Positions 1-7,163 of a DNA stretch of 53,216 nt are shown one piece after another. Position numbers and translations under genes: made by a program. Source of the stretch: Candidatus Woesearchaeota archaeon (GTDB taxonomy: Archaea > Nanobdellota > Nanobdellia > Woesearchaeales > WJIZ01); contig JAAOYF010000028.1 in assembly GCA_018221205.1 (NCBI GenBank), positions 1 through 53,216 on the forward strand. The letters are read 5' to 3'. The stretch's first letter is position 1, and every line of letters starts with the position of its first letter. The notes beneath the pieces are model-generated. The model was not told the DNA's origin. It did not search any database and was given only the letters and a program-made list of their open reading frames with translations.

Positions 1-340
1 AGGGTGGGGGTGTTCACCCATTAAAAGGGATCGTGAGCTGGGTTCAGAACGCTGCGAGGCAGTTTGTTTGATATCTACTGGAATTGTTTGGTATCTGAGA
101 GGAAGGAGCCCCTAGTACGAGAGGAACGAGGCTTCGACGCCTCTGGTGTACCTGTTATCTGATAAGGTATGCAGGGCAGCTACGCGTCAATGGATAAGTG
201 CTGAAAGCATCTAAGTACGAAGTCAACCTCTAAAAGAGATACCACGAACGCTCCTAGAAGAGGAGTTTGATAGAGCTGGTGTGTAAGTACCAAGCTTCGG
301 CGAGGTATTCAGCATGCAGCAACTAATTGTTCATATCTTT
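1..340 (+). rRNA. 23S ribosomal RNA, 3' end (partial)
   Basis: The sarcin-ricin loop is present around 114-127 (core AGTACGAGAGGAAC), and the preceding segment at 30-60 and the following helices read as domain VI of large-subunit rRNA. The 5' part lies outside the window. The exact mature 3' end cannot be read; I place it near 325-345, just before a T-rich run. No 5S rRNA or tRNA follows on this strand before the next protein genes. Confidence 0.95.
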
Positions 341-346
341 GTGCAT

Positions 347-372
347 GGTCTTTTTTTTCTTTCTTTTTTAGA
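347..372 (+). terminator. T-rich terminator after 23S rRNA
   Basis: Two runs of T (8 and 6) separated by CTTTC follow directly after the rRNA. Archaeal RNA polymerase terminates at oligo-T tracts without needing a hairpin, so this is the likely end of the rRNA transcript. Confidence 0.6.
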
Positions 373-431
373 ACCTTTAGTAAACCTTTTTATCATGATT
401 AGCGTGAGCTTTATAATTTCTAAGAAAAAAA

Positions 432-779
432 TTAAGGACAGAGAACAGTTAACCAGTCTTCATCTACAGTATTTTTTGTGACGGTTTCAGCTTGTGAAAT
501 CTGATTACCGTTTAGATAAATGTCAACAGTGTACGCTGTTGGCGATACTGAGATTATATTATAGACTATCCTTCCTGATTTAGTTATGCACTCTCCATCT
601 CTAAATCCAGCTGTTGAAGGAACAGGTGCTGTTTCAGTTGGCTGCTCATTCTCTTCTTGCTCGGTCGGAGCAGGAACTTCTTCAACTTCAATTTGCAGTG
701 CAGGATCGGCAGGCTGTGTCTCCTGTTGGCATGCAGTGATCACCAACATGGCACAAATGAGTATGATTGCAGTTTTCAT
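432..779 (-). CDS. Small lipoprotein, function unknown
   Basis: A 115-residue secreted protein. The N-terminus is a lysine followed by a hydrophobic stretch ending in the lipobox-like V-I-T-A-C (Cys17), so it is probably cleaved and lipid-anchored on the outside of the membrane. Residues 18-55 are rich in Glu, Pro, Thr and Gln, a typical unfolded linker. The remaining 55 or so residues form a small domain with Cys near residue 64 and Cys114, which could pair in a disulfide. I recognise no family. It is convergent with the rRNA gene and divergent from the next gene; the roughly 60-nt gap to the rRNA terminator holds nothing visible. Confidence 0.6.
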   Translation of the reverse strand: MKTAIILICAMLVITACQQETQPADPALQIEVEEVPAPTEQEENEQPTETAPVPSTAGFRDGECITKSGRIVYNIISVSPTAYTVDIYLNGNQISQAETVTKNTVDEDWLTVLCP

Positions 780-838
780 ATGTGCTTCTGAGCATTACAG
801 GTATACGAATCTTTTCTTTATATGTTACTTTTCGTAAT

Positions 839-849
839 CCTTTTAAATC
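839..849 (+). promoter_or_regulatory. TATA box for the PepSY-like gene
   Basis: CTTTTAAATCA is centred about 26 nt before the ATG at 870. That is the archaeal TATA-to-start distance, so the mRNA should be leaderless. This is why the ATG at 870 is preferred over the upstream in-frame ATG at 822. Confidence 0.5.
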
Positions 850-869
850 ACCTTATTGTATCTTGTTCT

Positions 870-1400
870 ATGCAAGTGAAAGATAAACTCGCATTGTTAG
901 AAAAAGACAAGCTGTTTTTAGGATGGAGAAAAGACAACCATAACAGTCATTTAGCGCATGTGTTCAGAATGCTCGATGAAGCGAACAAGAACATCTGGCA
1001 ATTCGGCTACTATAATGAGGATGACACCATAACCACGTTTATTCTTGATAATGATGAAGTGAAAGAGATTCCAGAACAGAAGATATTCAAGAAGGACAAA
1101 CATAAACTGCCTGAGCTTGAGGTGTCTAAGATCAAAGTGAGCCTTGATGATGCTGTTGCGAAGGCAACGGAACTGCATGGTGAGAAGTATAAACAGCATC
1201 CTATCATGAAGACCATCGTCATTCTCCAGACCATAGAAAAGAAACAACTCTATAACATCACGTTTGTCACTGAGACGTTCCATACATTGAATGTAAGGAT
1301 TGATTGTGTTACTGGAAAGGTCGTAAAAGAGAAATTAGCAAGCCTTATGGAAATGGCCAAATTTGAGAAAGGCACGGGCAAATCAGATTATATCGGATGA
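870..1400 (+). CDS. PepSY-like domain protein, cytoplasmic
   Basis: About 176 residues starting MQVKDKLALLEKDK; the frame is open further upstream to 822, but the TATA position supports the ATG at 870. No signal peptide or membrane helix remains with this start. The C-terminal third, with a strand-strand pattern ending in D-x-x-T-G-K-V, resembles the PepSY fold, where a substrate or metal-bound peptide is often recognised. The first half has no family I recognise. It stops 19 nt before the dUTPase start and is on the same strand, so the two may be co-transcribed. The PepSY call is tentative. Confidence 0.55.
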   Translation: MQVKDKLALLEKDKLFLGWRKDNHNSHLAHVFRMLDEANKNIWQFGYYNEDDTITTFILDNDEVKEIPEQKIFKKDKHKLPELEVSKIKVSLDDAVAKATELHGEKYKQHPIMKTIVILQTIEKKQLYNITFVTETFHTLNVRIDCVTGKVVKEKLASLMEMAKFEKGTGKSDYIG

Positions 1401-1419
1401 ACTATATCTTGTAAAACAT

Positions 1420-1896
1420 ATGAATTTAAATACAAGCAAGGAATGCAAAAAGTGGGGATGCACGATAGTTGAACTCAAGATCCAACGGATTTCTGATGTC
1501 ACTTTACCGAGTTATGCACATGAGGGAGATGCAGGCATGGACCTGTATGCAGCGCACGATGAAATACTCAAGCCTGGCGAACATAAGATCATCAAAACAG
1601 GCATCAAGATTGCGGTTCCTGTCGGTTATGAAGCACAGGTCAGACCAAAATCAGGACTGGCATTGAAACATGGATTGAGCATCGTCAACACCCCGGGCAC
1701 GGTCGATTCTGGCTATCGGGGAGAAGTGGGTGTCATCGTTATCAATCACGGCAAAGAGGATTTTCTAGTCAAGAAGAACATAAAAATAGCACAGATGATC
1801 ATCAATAAAATCGAACAGGCGAATTTAATAGAAGTGAAAGAACTCGACGATACAGCAAGAGGCGAGGGTGGCTTTGGCAGTACTGGCCACAAGTGA
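1420..1896 (+). CDS. dut: dUTP diphosphatase (dUTPase)
   Basis: Hydrolyses dUTP to dUMP and pyrophosphate, keeping uracil out of DNA and feeding dTMP synthesis. All trimeric-dUTPase motifs are visible in order: G-D-A-G-M-D-L-Y (motif I), R-P-K-S-G-L-A (motif II), G-T-V-D-S-G-Y-R-G-E (motif III, with the catalytic Asp and base-stacking Tyr) and the C-terminal A-R-G-E-G-G-F-G-S-T-G (motif V, P-loop-like). I use the ATG at 1420, giving 158 residues; an earlier in-frame ATG at 1363 would overlap the preceding gene by 38 nt and adds residues outside the family. It is 0.7 kb from thymidylate kinase, the next enzyme in the dTTP route. Confidence 0.93.
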   Translation: MNLNTSKECKKWGCTIVELKIQRISDVTLPSYAHEGDAGMDLYAAHDEILKPGEHKIIKTGIKIAVPVGYEAQVRPKSGLALKHGLSIVNTPGTVDSGYRGEVGVIVINHGKEDFLVKKNIKIAQMIINKIEQANLIEVKELDDTARGEGGFGSTGHK

Positions 1897-1900
1897 TAAA

Positions 1901-1911
1901 GTTTTATAAAG
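1901..1911 (+). promoter_or_regulatory. TATA box upstream of small ORFs
   Basis: GTTTTATAAAG lies immediately after the dut stop codon and about 26-29 nt before the ATGs at 1930 and 1934. It predicts a short leaderless transcript reading into the small ORFs at 1934-2129. Confidence 0.45.
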
Positions 1912-1933
1912 AAGCGAAAAAGATGGTGAATGA

Positions 1934-2032
1934 ATGAGCAACATCAGCTATGGCACATTAGTGAAGAATAAGAGACTTGGGGATTTTATTGAGGGGGTGG
2001 ATGATGAAAAAGACAAGGATGAAGTATCTTAG
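1934..2032 (+). CDS. Possible 32-residue small protein
   Basis: A short ORF starting MSNISYGTLVKNK, placed at the predicted transcription start of the promoter at 1901-1911. Its C-terminus is very acidic and lysine-rich. It overlaps the better-supported small ORF at 2001-2129 in another frame. It could be a real leader peptide coupled to the next ORF, or the two could be halves of one gene broken by a frameshift. The support is the promoter spacing only. Confidence 0.3.
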   Translation: MSNISYGTLVKNKRLGDFIEGVDDEKDKDEVS

Positions 2033-2129
2033 CTTAAGTAACATCGAATATTTCTTTTCGGCTGAGGAATCACTGAAACTTACAGTAGAAGAACTGCTTT
2101 CAGATCCTGATGTGAAGATTGCAGGATAG
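2001..2129 (+). CDS. Small 42-residue protein, unknown
   Basis: Begins MMKKTRMKYLSLSNIEYFF and ends with an acidic helical stretch (EELLSDPDVKIAG). A strong Shine-Dalgarno-like GAGGGGGTGG sits directly in front of the first ATG (the second ATG, 3 nt on, has better spacing). It overlaps the 32-residue ORF in another frame. No family recognised. Too short for confident calling, but the ribosome binding site and the amphipathic sequence favour translation. Confidence 0.4.
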   Translation: MMKKTRMKYLSLSNIEYFFSAEESLKLTVEELLSDPDVKIAG

Positions 2130-2177
2130 CCATTAGGGAGTGGCAAACTTTAAAAATCCCTCTTCATTCTTCTCGGT

Positions 2178-2561
2178 ATGAACAAACGAGCAGATTTTGG
2201 AATAGGATGGATATTGCTGATTATCGTCATCATCCTTGCACTCGGCTGGCTGGTCAATGAGGGCTGGAAGGAGTGCAGGGTAGACAGCGATTGCAGTGAG
2301 GCTCAGTATTGCGGCAGTGATTTCAGCTGCCATGATATGCAGATTTTCCGTGAAGTGGGTTCGCCACAAGGGATACATTTAAATTCTGCTGTTGTCTTTT
2401 TGGGTATAAGCATCATCATCGCTGCAGTCATCATGAAATGGGACACGTTGTTCAAGAAGAAGAAAAAGAAGAAGCCAGAACATATGGGCCATAATATTGA
2501 GGAAAAAGGGCTTTATCAGGATGACCTTGATGAAGAGGAAGAGCCTCAGAGCCACCACTAA
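2178..2561 (+). CDS. Two-helix membrane protein with Cys-rich external loop
   Basis: 127 residues. A first membrane helix spans about 9-27, a second about 71-86. Between them is a loop with four cysteines (C-x5-C-x5-C-x5-C: CRVDSDCSEAQYCGSDFSC), likely exposed outside and disulfide-bonded. After helix two comes a run of lysines (positive-inside) and an acidic tail ending EEEEPQSHH. A TATA box (2147-2158) sits 26 nt upstream, so the mRNA is probably leaderless. Small membrane proteins with this Cys-loop are frequent in DPANN archaea; function unknown. Confidence 0.65.
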   Translation: MNKRADFGIGWILLIIVIILALGWLVNEGWKECRVDSDCSEAQYCGSDFSCHDMQIFREVGSPQGIHLNSAVVFLGISIIIAAVIMKWDTLFKKKKKKKPEHMGHNIEEKGLYQDDLDEEEEPQSHH

Positions 2562-2566
2562 TAATA

Positions 2567-2579
2567 ACTTTTATAAACG
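2567..2579 (+). promoter_or_regulatory. TATA box for tmk
   Basis: ACTTTTATAAACG is centred about 26 nt before the ATG at 2600. The spacing decides the start: the in-frame ATG at 2588 would lie upstream of the transcription start. Confidence 0.55.
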
Positions 2580-2599
2580 CCCTTTCTTTGTTTTCTGCT

Positions 2600-3220
2600 A
2601 TGAAAAATCTTTTCATAGTCTTTGATGGAATGGACGGTACTGGGAAAAGCACACAGATTTCTATGCTTCACGATTATCTCTTCAAGAAGAATAAACGTGT
2701 CAGAATACTCACCACGAGAGAACCTACTTATGGGATCCATGGCGCAAAGATCAGGAAGAAGCTGAAGCAGCATAAGGATCCCTATAAGGACAGCAAAGAT
2801 CTTCTTGATCTCTATGTCAAAGACAGGAGAGACCATGTCAACAGGATGATCAAACCTTTCTTGCGCAAGGATGGTGAGAATGTCTCTATCGTCCTTTGTG
2901 ATCGCTATTATTACTCTACTATCGCTTATCAGCATGCACAAGGCATAGAGCTGAAGAAAACACTAAGCCTGAACAAGAGATTTCTCAAGCCAGATATCGC
3001 CATCATCTTGGATCTGCATCCCGAGACTGCCCTTAAGCGGATATCTAAAGCACGGGCTGTTGAAAAATTCGAGAAACTGGAATTCATGAAAAAATTACGT
3101 ACTAATTTTCTTCTGCTGCATGAACTCATCGATGATAATATGGTCATCATCGATACTTCTGGCAAAGAAGAGGAAGCATTTGAGAAGATCTGCAAAAAAG
3201 TCGATAAGCTTCTGAGATGA
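2600..3220 (+). CDS. tmk: Thymidylate kinase (dTMP kinase)
   Basis: Phosphorylates dTMP to dTDP with ATP. The P-loop is at residues 8-16 (G-M-D-G-T-G-K-S-T); the DR(Y/H) motif C-D-R-Y-Y-Y-S-T-I-A-Y-Q near residue 100 contains the phosphate-sensing Arg and the Gln after Tyr, typical of Tmk. Length about 206 residues is normal. An earlier ATG (2588) is in frame but upstream of the predicted leaderless start. The 3' end is 4 nt before bioY on the same strand, so tmk may be the first gene of the tmk-bioY-ecfA-ecfT transcript. Confidence 0.88.
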   Translation: MKNLFIVFDGMDGTGKSTQISMLHDYLFKKNKRVRILTTREPTYGIHGAKIRKKLKQHKDPYKDSKDLLDLYVKDRRDHVNRMIKPFLRKDGENVSIVLCDRYYYSTIAYQHAQGIELKKTLSLNKRFLKPDIAIILDLHPETALKRISKARAVEKFEKLEFMKKLRTNFLLLHELIDDNMVIIDTSGKEEEAFEKICKKVDKLLR

Positions 3221-3224
3221 GTCT

Positions 3225-3752
3225 ATGAAAACCAAGGCTATGATGTATGTCGCACTCTTTGCTGCGCTGACTGCAGCAGTCTCTCCTATAAGAATACCTT
3301 TAGGTTTCACTCCCGTTCCCATAACTCTGCAAACACTTATTGTGCTGTTGTCTGGCATGGTTTTAGGGAGGAACCTTGGGGCATTGTCCCAGATTGTATA
3401 CGTTATCGTCGGCCTGATAGGTCTGCCTGTCTTTTCAGGCGGCAGTTCTGGATTCGGTGTCCTCTTCGGACCTACTGGCGGGTTTCTGTTCGGGTTCATT
3501 GCCGCAGCTTATGTTGCGGGTTACCTTGCAGAGAGGAAAAGATCTTTTCTTACTCTTCTTATCTCAGGGGCGGGCGGGACGATCACCCTTTATGTTTTCG
3601 GTATTATCGGAGGGATGTTGACAACAGAATTAGCCCTTCCTGCTATCTTAGTAGGGTGGGTCGTGCCATTTATCATTAGCGATATCATCAAACTGACCGT
3701 TGCAGCAATGATAGCTTTCAAATTCGATACGAGAAAGTATCTTAAGCTATGA
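3225..3752 (+). CDS. bioY: BioY biotin-binding S component of ECF transporter
   Basis: 175-residue membrane protein with about six hydrophobic helices. BioY signatures are clear: the N-terminal T-A-A-V-S-P-I-R-I-P, the G-F-T-P-V-P-I-T-L-Q-T segment and the glycine-rich loop S-G-F-G-V-L-F-G-P-T-G-G. BioY binds biotin and hands it across the membrane with the ECF energising module encoded next. It overlaps ecfA by 4 nt (ATGA), so translation is coupled. No biotin synthesis gene is visible in the window; with the organism's likely small genome this suggests dependence on external biotin (inference). Confidence 0.93.
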   Translation: MKTKAMMYVALFAALTAAVSPIRIPLGFTPVPITLQTLIVLLSGMVLGRNLGALSQIVYVIVGLIGLPVFSGGSSGFGVLFGPTGGFLFGFIAAAYVAGYLAERKRSFLTLLISGAGGTITLYVFGIIGGMLTTELALPAILVGWVVPFIISDIIKLTVAAMIAFKFDTRKYLKL

Positions 3753-4423
3753 TAGAAGTCAAGAATCTCAGCTACAGACTTAAAAAGCCTATTTTGCAGA
3801 ATATCTCTTTTTCTATAAAAGAGGGAATATCTGTTGCTCTTTTAGGACATAATGGTTCAGGCAAGACCACTCTCGTAAAGCATCTGAATGGGTTGCTGAA
3901 AGCACAAACTGGCTCTGTCAGTGTCGATGATCTTTCTACTGATTGGGAAGTGAAGAAGAATGTCGGCTTTCTTTTCCAGAATCCGGATGAGCAGCTGTTC
4001 AGTTCTATTGTTGAGGAAGATATCGCTTTCGGCCTTGAGAATCTGGGAGAGAAGCCTGCTGTGATGAAAGCCAAAGTGAAGAAGATCCTGAACAGTCTGC
4101 GTATCGAACAATTGGCTCAACAGGATGTCAATGAATTGTCTTTCGGACAGAAGCAGCTTGTCGCACTTGCCGGAGTGTTGGTGATGGAGCCAAAGTATCT
4201 TATCCTTGATGAGCCTTTCTCTCTGCTTGACCCAAAGAATAAATCAAATCTGATATCAATCCTTCATTCGCTCAAGACTACACTCATCTTAGTCACGAAT
4301 AATCTTGATGATCTGGCCTTGGTCGAGGAGGTTATCCTCTTAAAACAGGGAAAGATCGTCTTTAAAGGGAAGAGATCCAGATTGTCGAAACAGATCCTGA
4401 AGAAGGCTGATATGATTGGTTAA
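3749..4423 (+). CDS. ecfA: Energy-coupling factor ATPase EcfA (BioM)
   Basis: 224-residue ABC ATPase powering the ECF importer. Walker A G-H-N-G-S-G-K-T-T is near residue 34, the Q-loop F-Q-N-P-D-E-Q-L-F (the variant typical of ECF/cobalt-type ATPases) near 78, signature L-S-F-G-Q-K-Q near 132 and Walker B L-I-L-D-E-P-F-S-L-L-D near 155. The D-loop and a switch position are present, although the usual switch His is not obvious (L-V-T-N-N-L-D-D). Only one ATPase gene is present, implying a homodimer as in BioMNY systems. Confidence 0.92.
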   Translation: MIEVKNLSYRLKKPILQNISFSIKEGISVALLGHNGSGKTTLVKHLNGLLKAQTGSVSVDDLSTDWEVKKNVGFLFQNPDEQLFSSIVEEDIAFGLENLGEKPAVMKAKVKKILNSLRIEQLAQQDVNELSFGQKQLVALAGVLVMEPKYLILDEPFSLLDPKNKSNLISILHSLKTTLILVTNNLDDLALVEEVILLKQGKIVFKGKRSRLSKQILKKADMIG

Positions 4424-5102
4424 TATCCTGCAGAGATTGGACCCACGATCAAAGATCATCTTACTGTTGTTGCTCAGCATCTATCTCTTTGCCATTACGA
4501 GCAGCTCCTCATTTCTTCTGCTGAGTGCTTTTGGCATACTACTCTTAATCATCACTAAACTCCCTCTCGGTTACTTGCTGAAGAGGCTTTTTCCGTTCCT
4601 GTTCTTCTTTGTCTTTATCCTGGCAGCGCATTATGCAAATATTCTAGCTGGATTATTCACTATATGGAGATTTCTGCTGCTTGTCTTGTTTGCAGCTGTT
4701 CTACTCTGGACCACTACTATAAGCGAGATGGTCTCTGCGTTGGAGAAATTGCTTTCGCCTTTACGCTTTTTCGTCTCTCCACGGGACATCTCCCTCATGG
4801 TGGCTACAGCTGTCCGGTTCATCCCTCTTCTTATGCATGAGACGTCACAGCTGAGAGATGCGCAGAAATCGAGAGGATTAAAGAAATGGAGATTTAGGCA
4901 CGTAAGCCAATTAGTGCAGGGCATGCTGAAGAAGACCTTTCTGAAAGCAGGGGCAATTGCAGATGCATTGGATGCCCGATGCTATCGTGATAAAAATTAT
5001 ACAAGATATACTATACTGCAGATAAGCTATCGAGATATTGTAGCTGCTTTTGTTATTGCTCTTGTTCTGGTCATAGATATCCTAAAGATTCAATATCTTT
5101 GA
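4416..5102 (+). CDS. ecfT: ECF transporter transmembrane component EcfT (BioN)
   Basis: 228-residue integral membrane scaffold that joins BioY to EcfA. Several N-terminal hydrophobic helices are followed by the two short coupling motifs diagnostic of EcfT: D-A-Q-K-S-R-G (near residue 150) and D-A-L-D-A-R-C-Y-R (near residue 188), corresponding to the two A-R-G motifs that dock on the ATPases; here each deviates by one residue. The start appears to be TTG overlapping ecfA by 8 nt; no ATG exists before L-D-P-R-S-K. The last 32 nt overlap the convergent NUDIX gene. Confidence 0.88.
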   Translation: MVNILQRLDPRSKIILLLLLSIYLFAITSSSSFLLLSAFGILLLIITKLPLGYLLKRLFPFLFFFVFILAAHYANILAGLFTIWRFLLLVLFAAVLLWTTTISEMVSALEKLLSPLRFFVSPRDISLMVATAVRFIPLLMHETSQLRDAQKSRGLKKWRFRHVSQLVQGMLKKTFLKAGAIADALDARCYRDKNYTRYTILQISYRDIVAAFVIALVLVIDILKIQYL

Positions 5103-5466
5103 TGACTCCAGGGACAAACTTGAATTCTTTTATCTGTTCTTTTGTTATCCATCGATAATCAGAATTCTCATGGCATAGCTCGATGTTGTCAGAAGAAGCT
5201 TTGCAGAGATAGACCATGACCAGGAATCTTCTCCCTTCTCTTACCTCTGTCTGGACCAGCTTTCCTTCAGTCTCTAATTCAACATCCAGGCCAGTCTCTT
5301 CTTTCGCTTCTCTCAATACTGCATCTTCTGTTGATTCGAATTCATCCAGGTATCCTGAGCAGAATGACCAATGGCCTGGAAAGTATCTATCATCATCAGC
5401 TTTTTTGAGGATGAGCATCTTATTGTTATATCTGATGATACCGGTCACGACAAAATAGGTCTTCAT
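5071..5466 (-). CDS. NUDIX hydrolase
   Basis: 131 residues from the second in-frame ATG (MKTYFVVTGII). The complete Nudix box is visible at about residues 38-60, pattern G-x5-E-x7-R-E-A-K-E-E-T-G-L, which binds the metal and activates water to cleave a nucleoside diphosphate linked to another group. The flanking strands fit a small MutT-like enzyme. Substrate cannot be told from sequence; house-cleaning of oxidised or modified nucleotides is common. It converges on ecfT with a 32-nt overlap of coding ends. Confidence 0.88.
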   Translation of the reverse strand: MKTYFVVTGIIRYNNKMLILKKADDDRYFPGHWSFCSGYLDEFESTEDAVLREAKEETGLDVELETEGKLVQTEVREGRRFLVMVYLCKASSDNIELCHENSDYRWITKEQIKEFKFVPGVIKDIESLGYL

Positions 5467-5527
5467 TAGAAGAAGCAAAAAAGCTGAGCAATATAAAATT
5501 ATGCTTTAATAAAAATCGACCCCTTTT

Positions 5528-5659
5528 TCAGTCAAAATCTAAAAATAATTCGTCCATCTCATGATGTGAGACGATCTTCTTGTTCAAGACAGCCATCTTC
5601 GGCTTCTTGCCGTGGGTTCCACGGACCATATCAAATTCAAATTCATCTTCTGGCATCAT
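5528..5659 (-). CDS. Small acidic protein (43 residues), third gene of small-protein operon
   Basis: Reads MMPEDEFEFDMVRGTHGKK, then a lysine-rich middle and an acidic end (HHEMDELFLDFD). Its ATG overlaps the stop codon of the upstream 66-residue gene, and GGGTGGG 1-7 nt before the start serves as ribosome binding site, so translation is coupled. No family recognised. Because the three small genes are tightly packed and have sensible overlaps, I take them as one operon of interacting small proteins (inference). Confidence 0.6.
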   Translation of the reverse strand: MMPEDEFEFDMVRGTHGKKPKMAVLNKKIVSHHEMDELFLDFD

Positions 5660-5856
5660 TCCCACCCAACTACTTGCTCTCTGATCGACAGGCGTTCAAC
5701 CTGCGCCAGTCTCCGCTCCAATTCCTTGATCCTGATAGATTGCTCCTTGACGCGGACGTTCAGATTCCTCATCTGGTTCCAGCTATCATATTTCATAAAA
5801 TCGATATCTCTCCTCACTTGAGCAAAAGAGTTCTGAAGCTTTCTCTGTGAAATCAT
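5656..5856 (-). CDS. Small coiled-coil protein (66 residues)
   Basis: Starts MISQRKLQNSFAQVRRDI and continues as a heptad-patterned helix (L, V, I, L spacing through about residues 35-58) ending VVGWE. It looks like a short coiled-coil oligomerisation or partner-binding protein. It begins directly after the stop of the 42-residue gene (no spacer) and its stop overlaps the start of the 43-residue gene. Similar short coiled-coil proteins occur in DPANN genomes; function unknown. Confidence 0.65.
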   Translation of the reverse strand: MISQRKLQNSFAQVRRDIDFMKYDSWNQMRNLNVRVKEQSIRIKELERRLAQVERLSIREQVVGWE

Positions 5857-5985
5857 TTAGACAACCTCCAAGTTCTCATAGTATTCTTTTCTGTGCATCT
5901 CTTTCTCTATCAAACGGGCTCTTTCCTCTTTAGTGAGGCTTCTTCCAGCCACTTTCTCGTCCATGAGTTTTTCTGTCAATGCCAT
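5857..5985 (-). CDS. Small charged protein (42 residues), first gene of small-protein operon
   Basis: Reads MALTEKLMDEKVAGRSLTKE and then an Arg/Glu-rich helix ending EYYENLEVV. Its stop is directly followed by the ATG of the 66-residue gene. The reading frame is open for about 32 more codons upstream with protein-like sequence but no ATG, GTG or TTG, so either the start is non-standard or the upstream frame is open by chance. No obvious ribosome binding site precedes the ATG. Function unknown. Confidence 0.55.
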   Translation of the reverse strand: MALTEKLMDEKVAGRSLTKEERARLIEKEMHRKEYYENLEVV

Positions 5986-6087
5986 TTTGAAAAAAGTGCC
6001 CAGGGCAATTTCGAGGGGATGAAGAAGAAAGTACCCCGGACTCTTAGTGTTATTACTGGAAAGTAGAAATCAGGTCATATATAAATG
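5986..6087 (-). promoter_or_regulatory. Promoter and about 70-nt leader of the small-protein operon
   Basis: On the minus strand a TATA box CATTTATATATG lies at 6087-6076, predicting transcription start near 6055 and a leader of about 70 nt, unusual beside the leaderless neighbours. The leader holds a CGGGG/CCCCTCG pairing (around 6037 and 6015) and the palindrome GCCCTGGGC near 6000, so it may fold. No riboswitch class recognised. Confidence 0.4.
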
Positions 6088-6136
6088 TTTCGCTTTATAG
6101 CTACTGCTAAGTGATGAAAGTATAGAACGAAGGATA

Positions 6137-6673
6137 TTACCCTACCCTTCTAACTGGCGCTTCTCGGGGCATATCACTAATTCCGTAAGTCTTCACGGTG
6201 CTTTCTCGGAAATAATTGCCGATAATATGGATGAGATCAGGTGTTGTTAGGATAACAACCTCACGGGTAGTAATGTCGGGTTCGACTTCTGCCAAGCCCT
6301 CAAGAATCTCCCTTCTTACATCATCTTCAGTGTGATATGCATCATCCATTCTCGCTGCTTTTCTCAGCTGCATCAACGTCGCGAGAGCAACAACAGGACG
6401 ATATATCCCTTGTTCAGACGTACCTAATGCAACAATTCTATCAACATATTTTGATCGTCCTTGATCATCTCTCGGGAAGTCTCCAATTTGATGATCTGCA
6501 TAACCATGCATATAATCTGCAAGGAAGAAAGGATTGTCATACCTCCTTATATCCCTGGCCAAAGATTTTTTGAGTGCTTCGGGAAGATCATTTGCAACCA
6601 AATACACAACTCGGTCTATTGTAGAATCAGAAGGTGCTCCTCTCACGCGCTCTGCTAGTGCAGTCTCTGGCAT
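6137..6673 (-). CDS. Hypothetical protein (178 residues)
   Basis: A soluble, mixed-charge protein starting MPETALAERVRGAPSD with no membrane segment or cysteine. It looks mostly helical in the first two-thirds and has a possible strand region near T-R-E-V-V-I-L-T-T-P. No family recognised. A TATA-like TTTAAATAC lies about 28 nt upstream on the minus strand (around 6700-6708), fitting a leaderless mRNA. Flanked by rnp4 upstream and the small-protein operon downstream, each with its own promoter. Confidence 0.6.
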   Translation of the reverse strand: MPETALAERVRGAPSDSTIDRVVYLVANDLPEALKKSLARDIRRYDNPFFLADYMHGYADHQIGDFPRDDQGRSKYVDRIVALGTSEQGIYRPVVALATLMQLRKAARMDDAYHTEDDVRREILEGLAEVEPDITTREVVILTTPDLIHIIGNYFRESTVKTYGISDMPREAPVRRVG

Positions 6674-6787
6674 GTGGGTGTCCCATTAGCTATGAAGTAT
6701 TTAAATGTTTGTATTAATAGCTATATTAGTATACTAGTTCTATATAATCTACACTTTTTTATATATAAATGAGGAATCTATAGAAAA

Positions 6788-7102
6788 TCACTTTCTTAAG
6801 GGAAATCTCATGAATTTCTTGCATTCAAGGCAGGAATAGGTCATTTTCCCTTGAGTTGTCCTGACTCTGAGATTCTTTCCAGGCATGAGAAATGAATAAC
6901 AGTGCTTGCAGAATCTTTTCTGCAGGCTGGGGGTGATCCTTATCTTGTATTTCATGGCGATCCTTCTCGCTAGATAGACATATCTGTCTGCCAATGCTTT
7001 CTCTTCATCGAAGATATCTTCGGCCTGCTGGATGAGCTTCTTGATCCGCTGCTTAGCTACATCCAATACTATCTTTGAACGGCGGTGGTATTTCTTTGGC
7101 AT
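6788..7102 (-). CDS. rnp4: Ribonuclease P protein component 4 (Rpp21/Rpr2 family)
   Basis: 104-residue subunit of archaeal RNase P, which matures tRNA 5' ends together with RNase P RNA; it pairs with Rnp1 (Rpp29). The N-terminal half is a basic two-helix region (A-x-x-R-I-K-K-L ... A-D-R-Y-V-Y-L-A-R-R-I-A) and the C-terminal half a zinc ribbon with C65-x2-C68 and C91-x2-C94. Length and motif order match the archaeal family. It shares a divergent promoter region with the coiled-coil gene at 7164. Confidence 0.85.
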   Translation of the reverse strand: MPKKYHRRSKIVLDVAKQRIKKLIQQAEDIFDEEKALADRYVYLARRIAMKYKIRITPSLQKRFCKHCYSFLMPGKNLRVRTTQGKMTYSCLECKKFMRFPLRK

Positions 7103-7121
7103 AGCAGCTGAATAAGGCCCT

Positions 7122-7143
7122 CAATTATAAAATTTTTTAAATG
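7122..7143. promoter_or_regulatory. Overlapping divergent TATA boxes (rnp4 and coiled-coil gene)
   Basis: The AT-rich segment TTATAAAATTTTTTAAAT serves both directions: its left part lies about 27 nt before the rnp4 ATG (minus) and its right part about 26 nt before the ATG at 7164 (plus). Both mRNAs would be leaderless, and the two pre-initiation complexes would compete. Confidence 0.5.
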
Positions 7144-7163
7144 GCAAAGGGAAAAAGGTCCCT

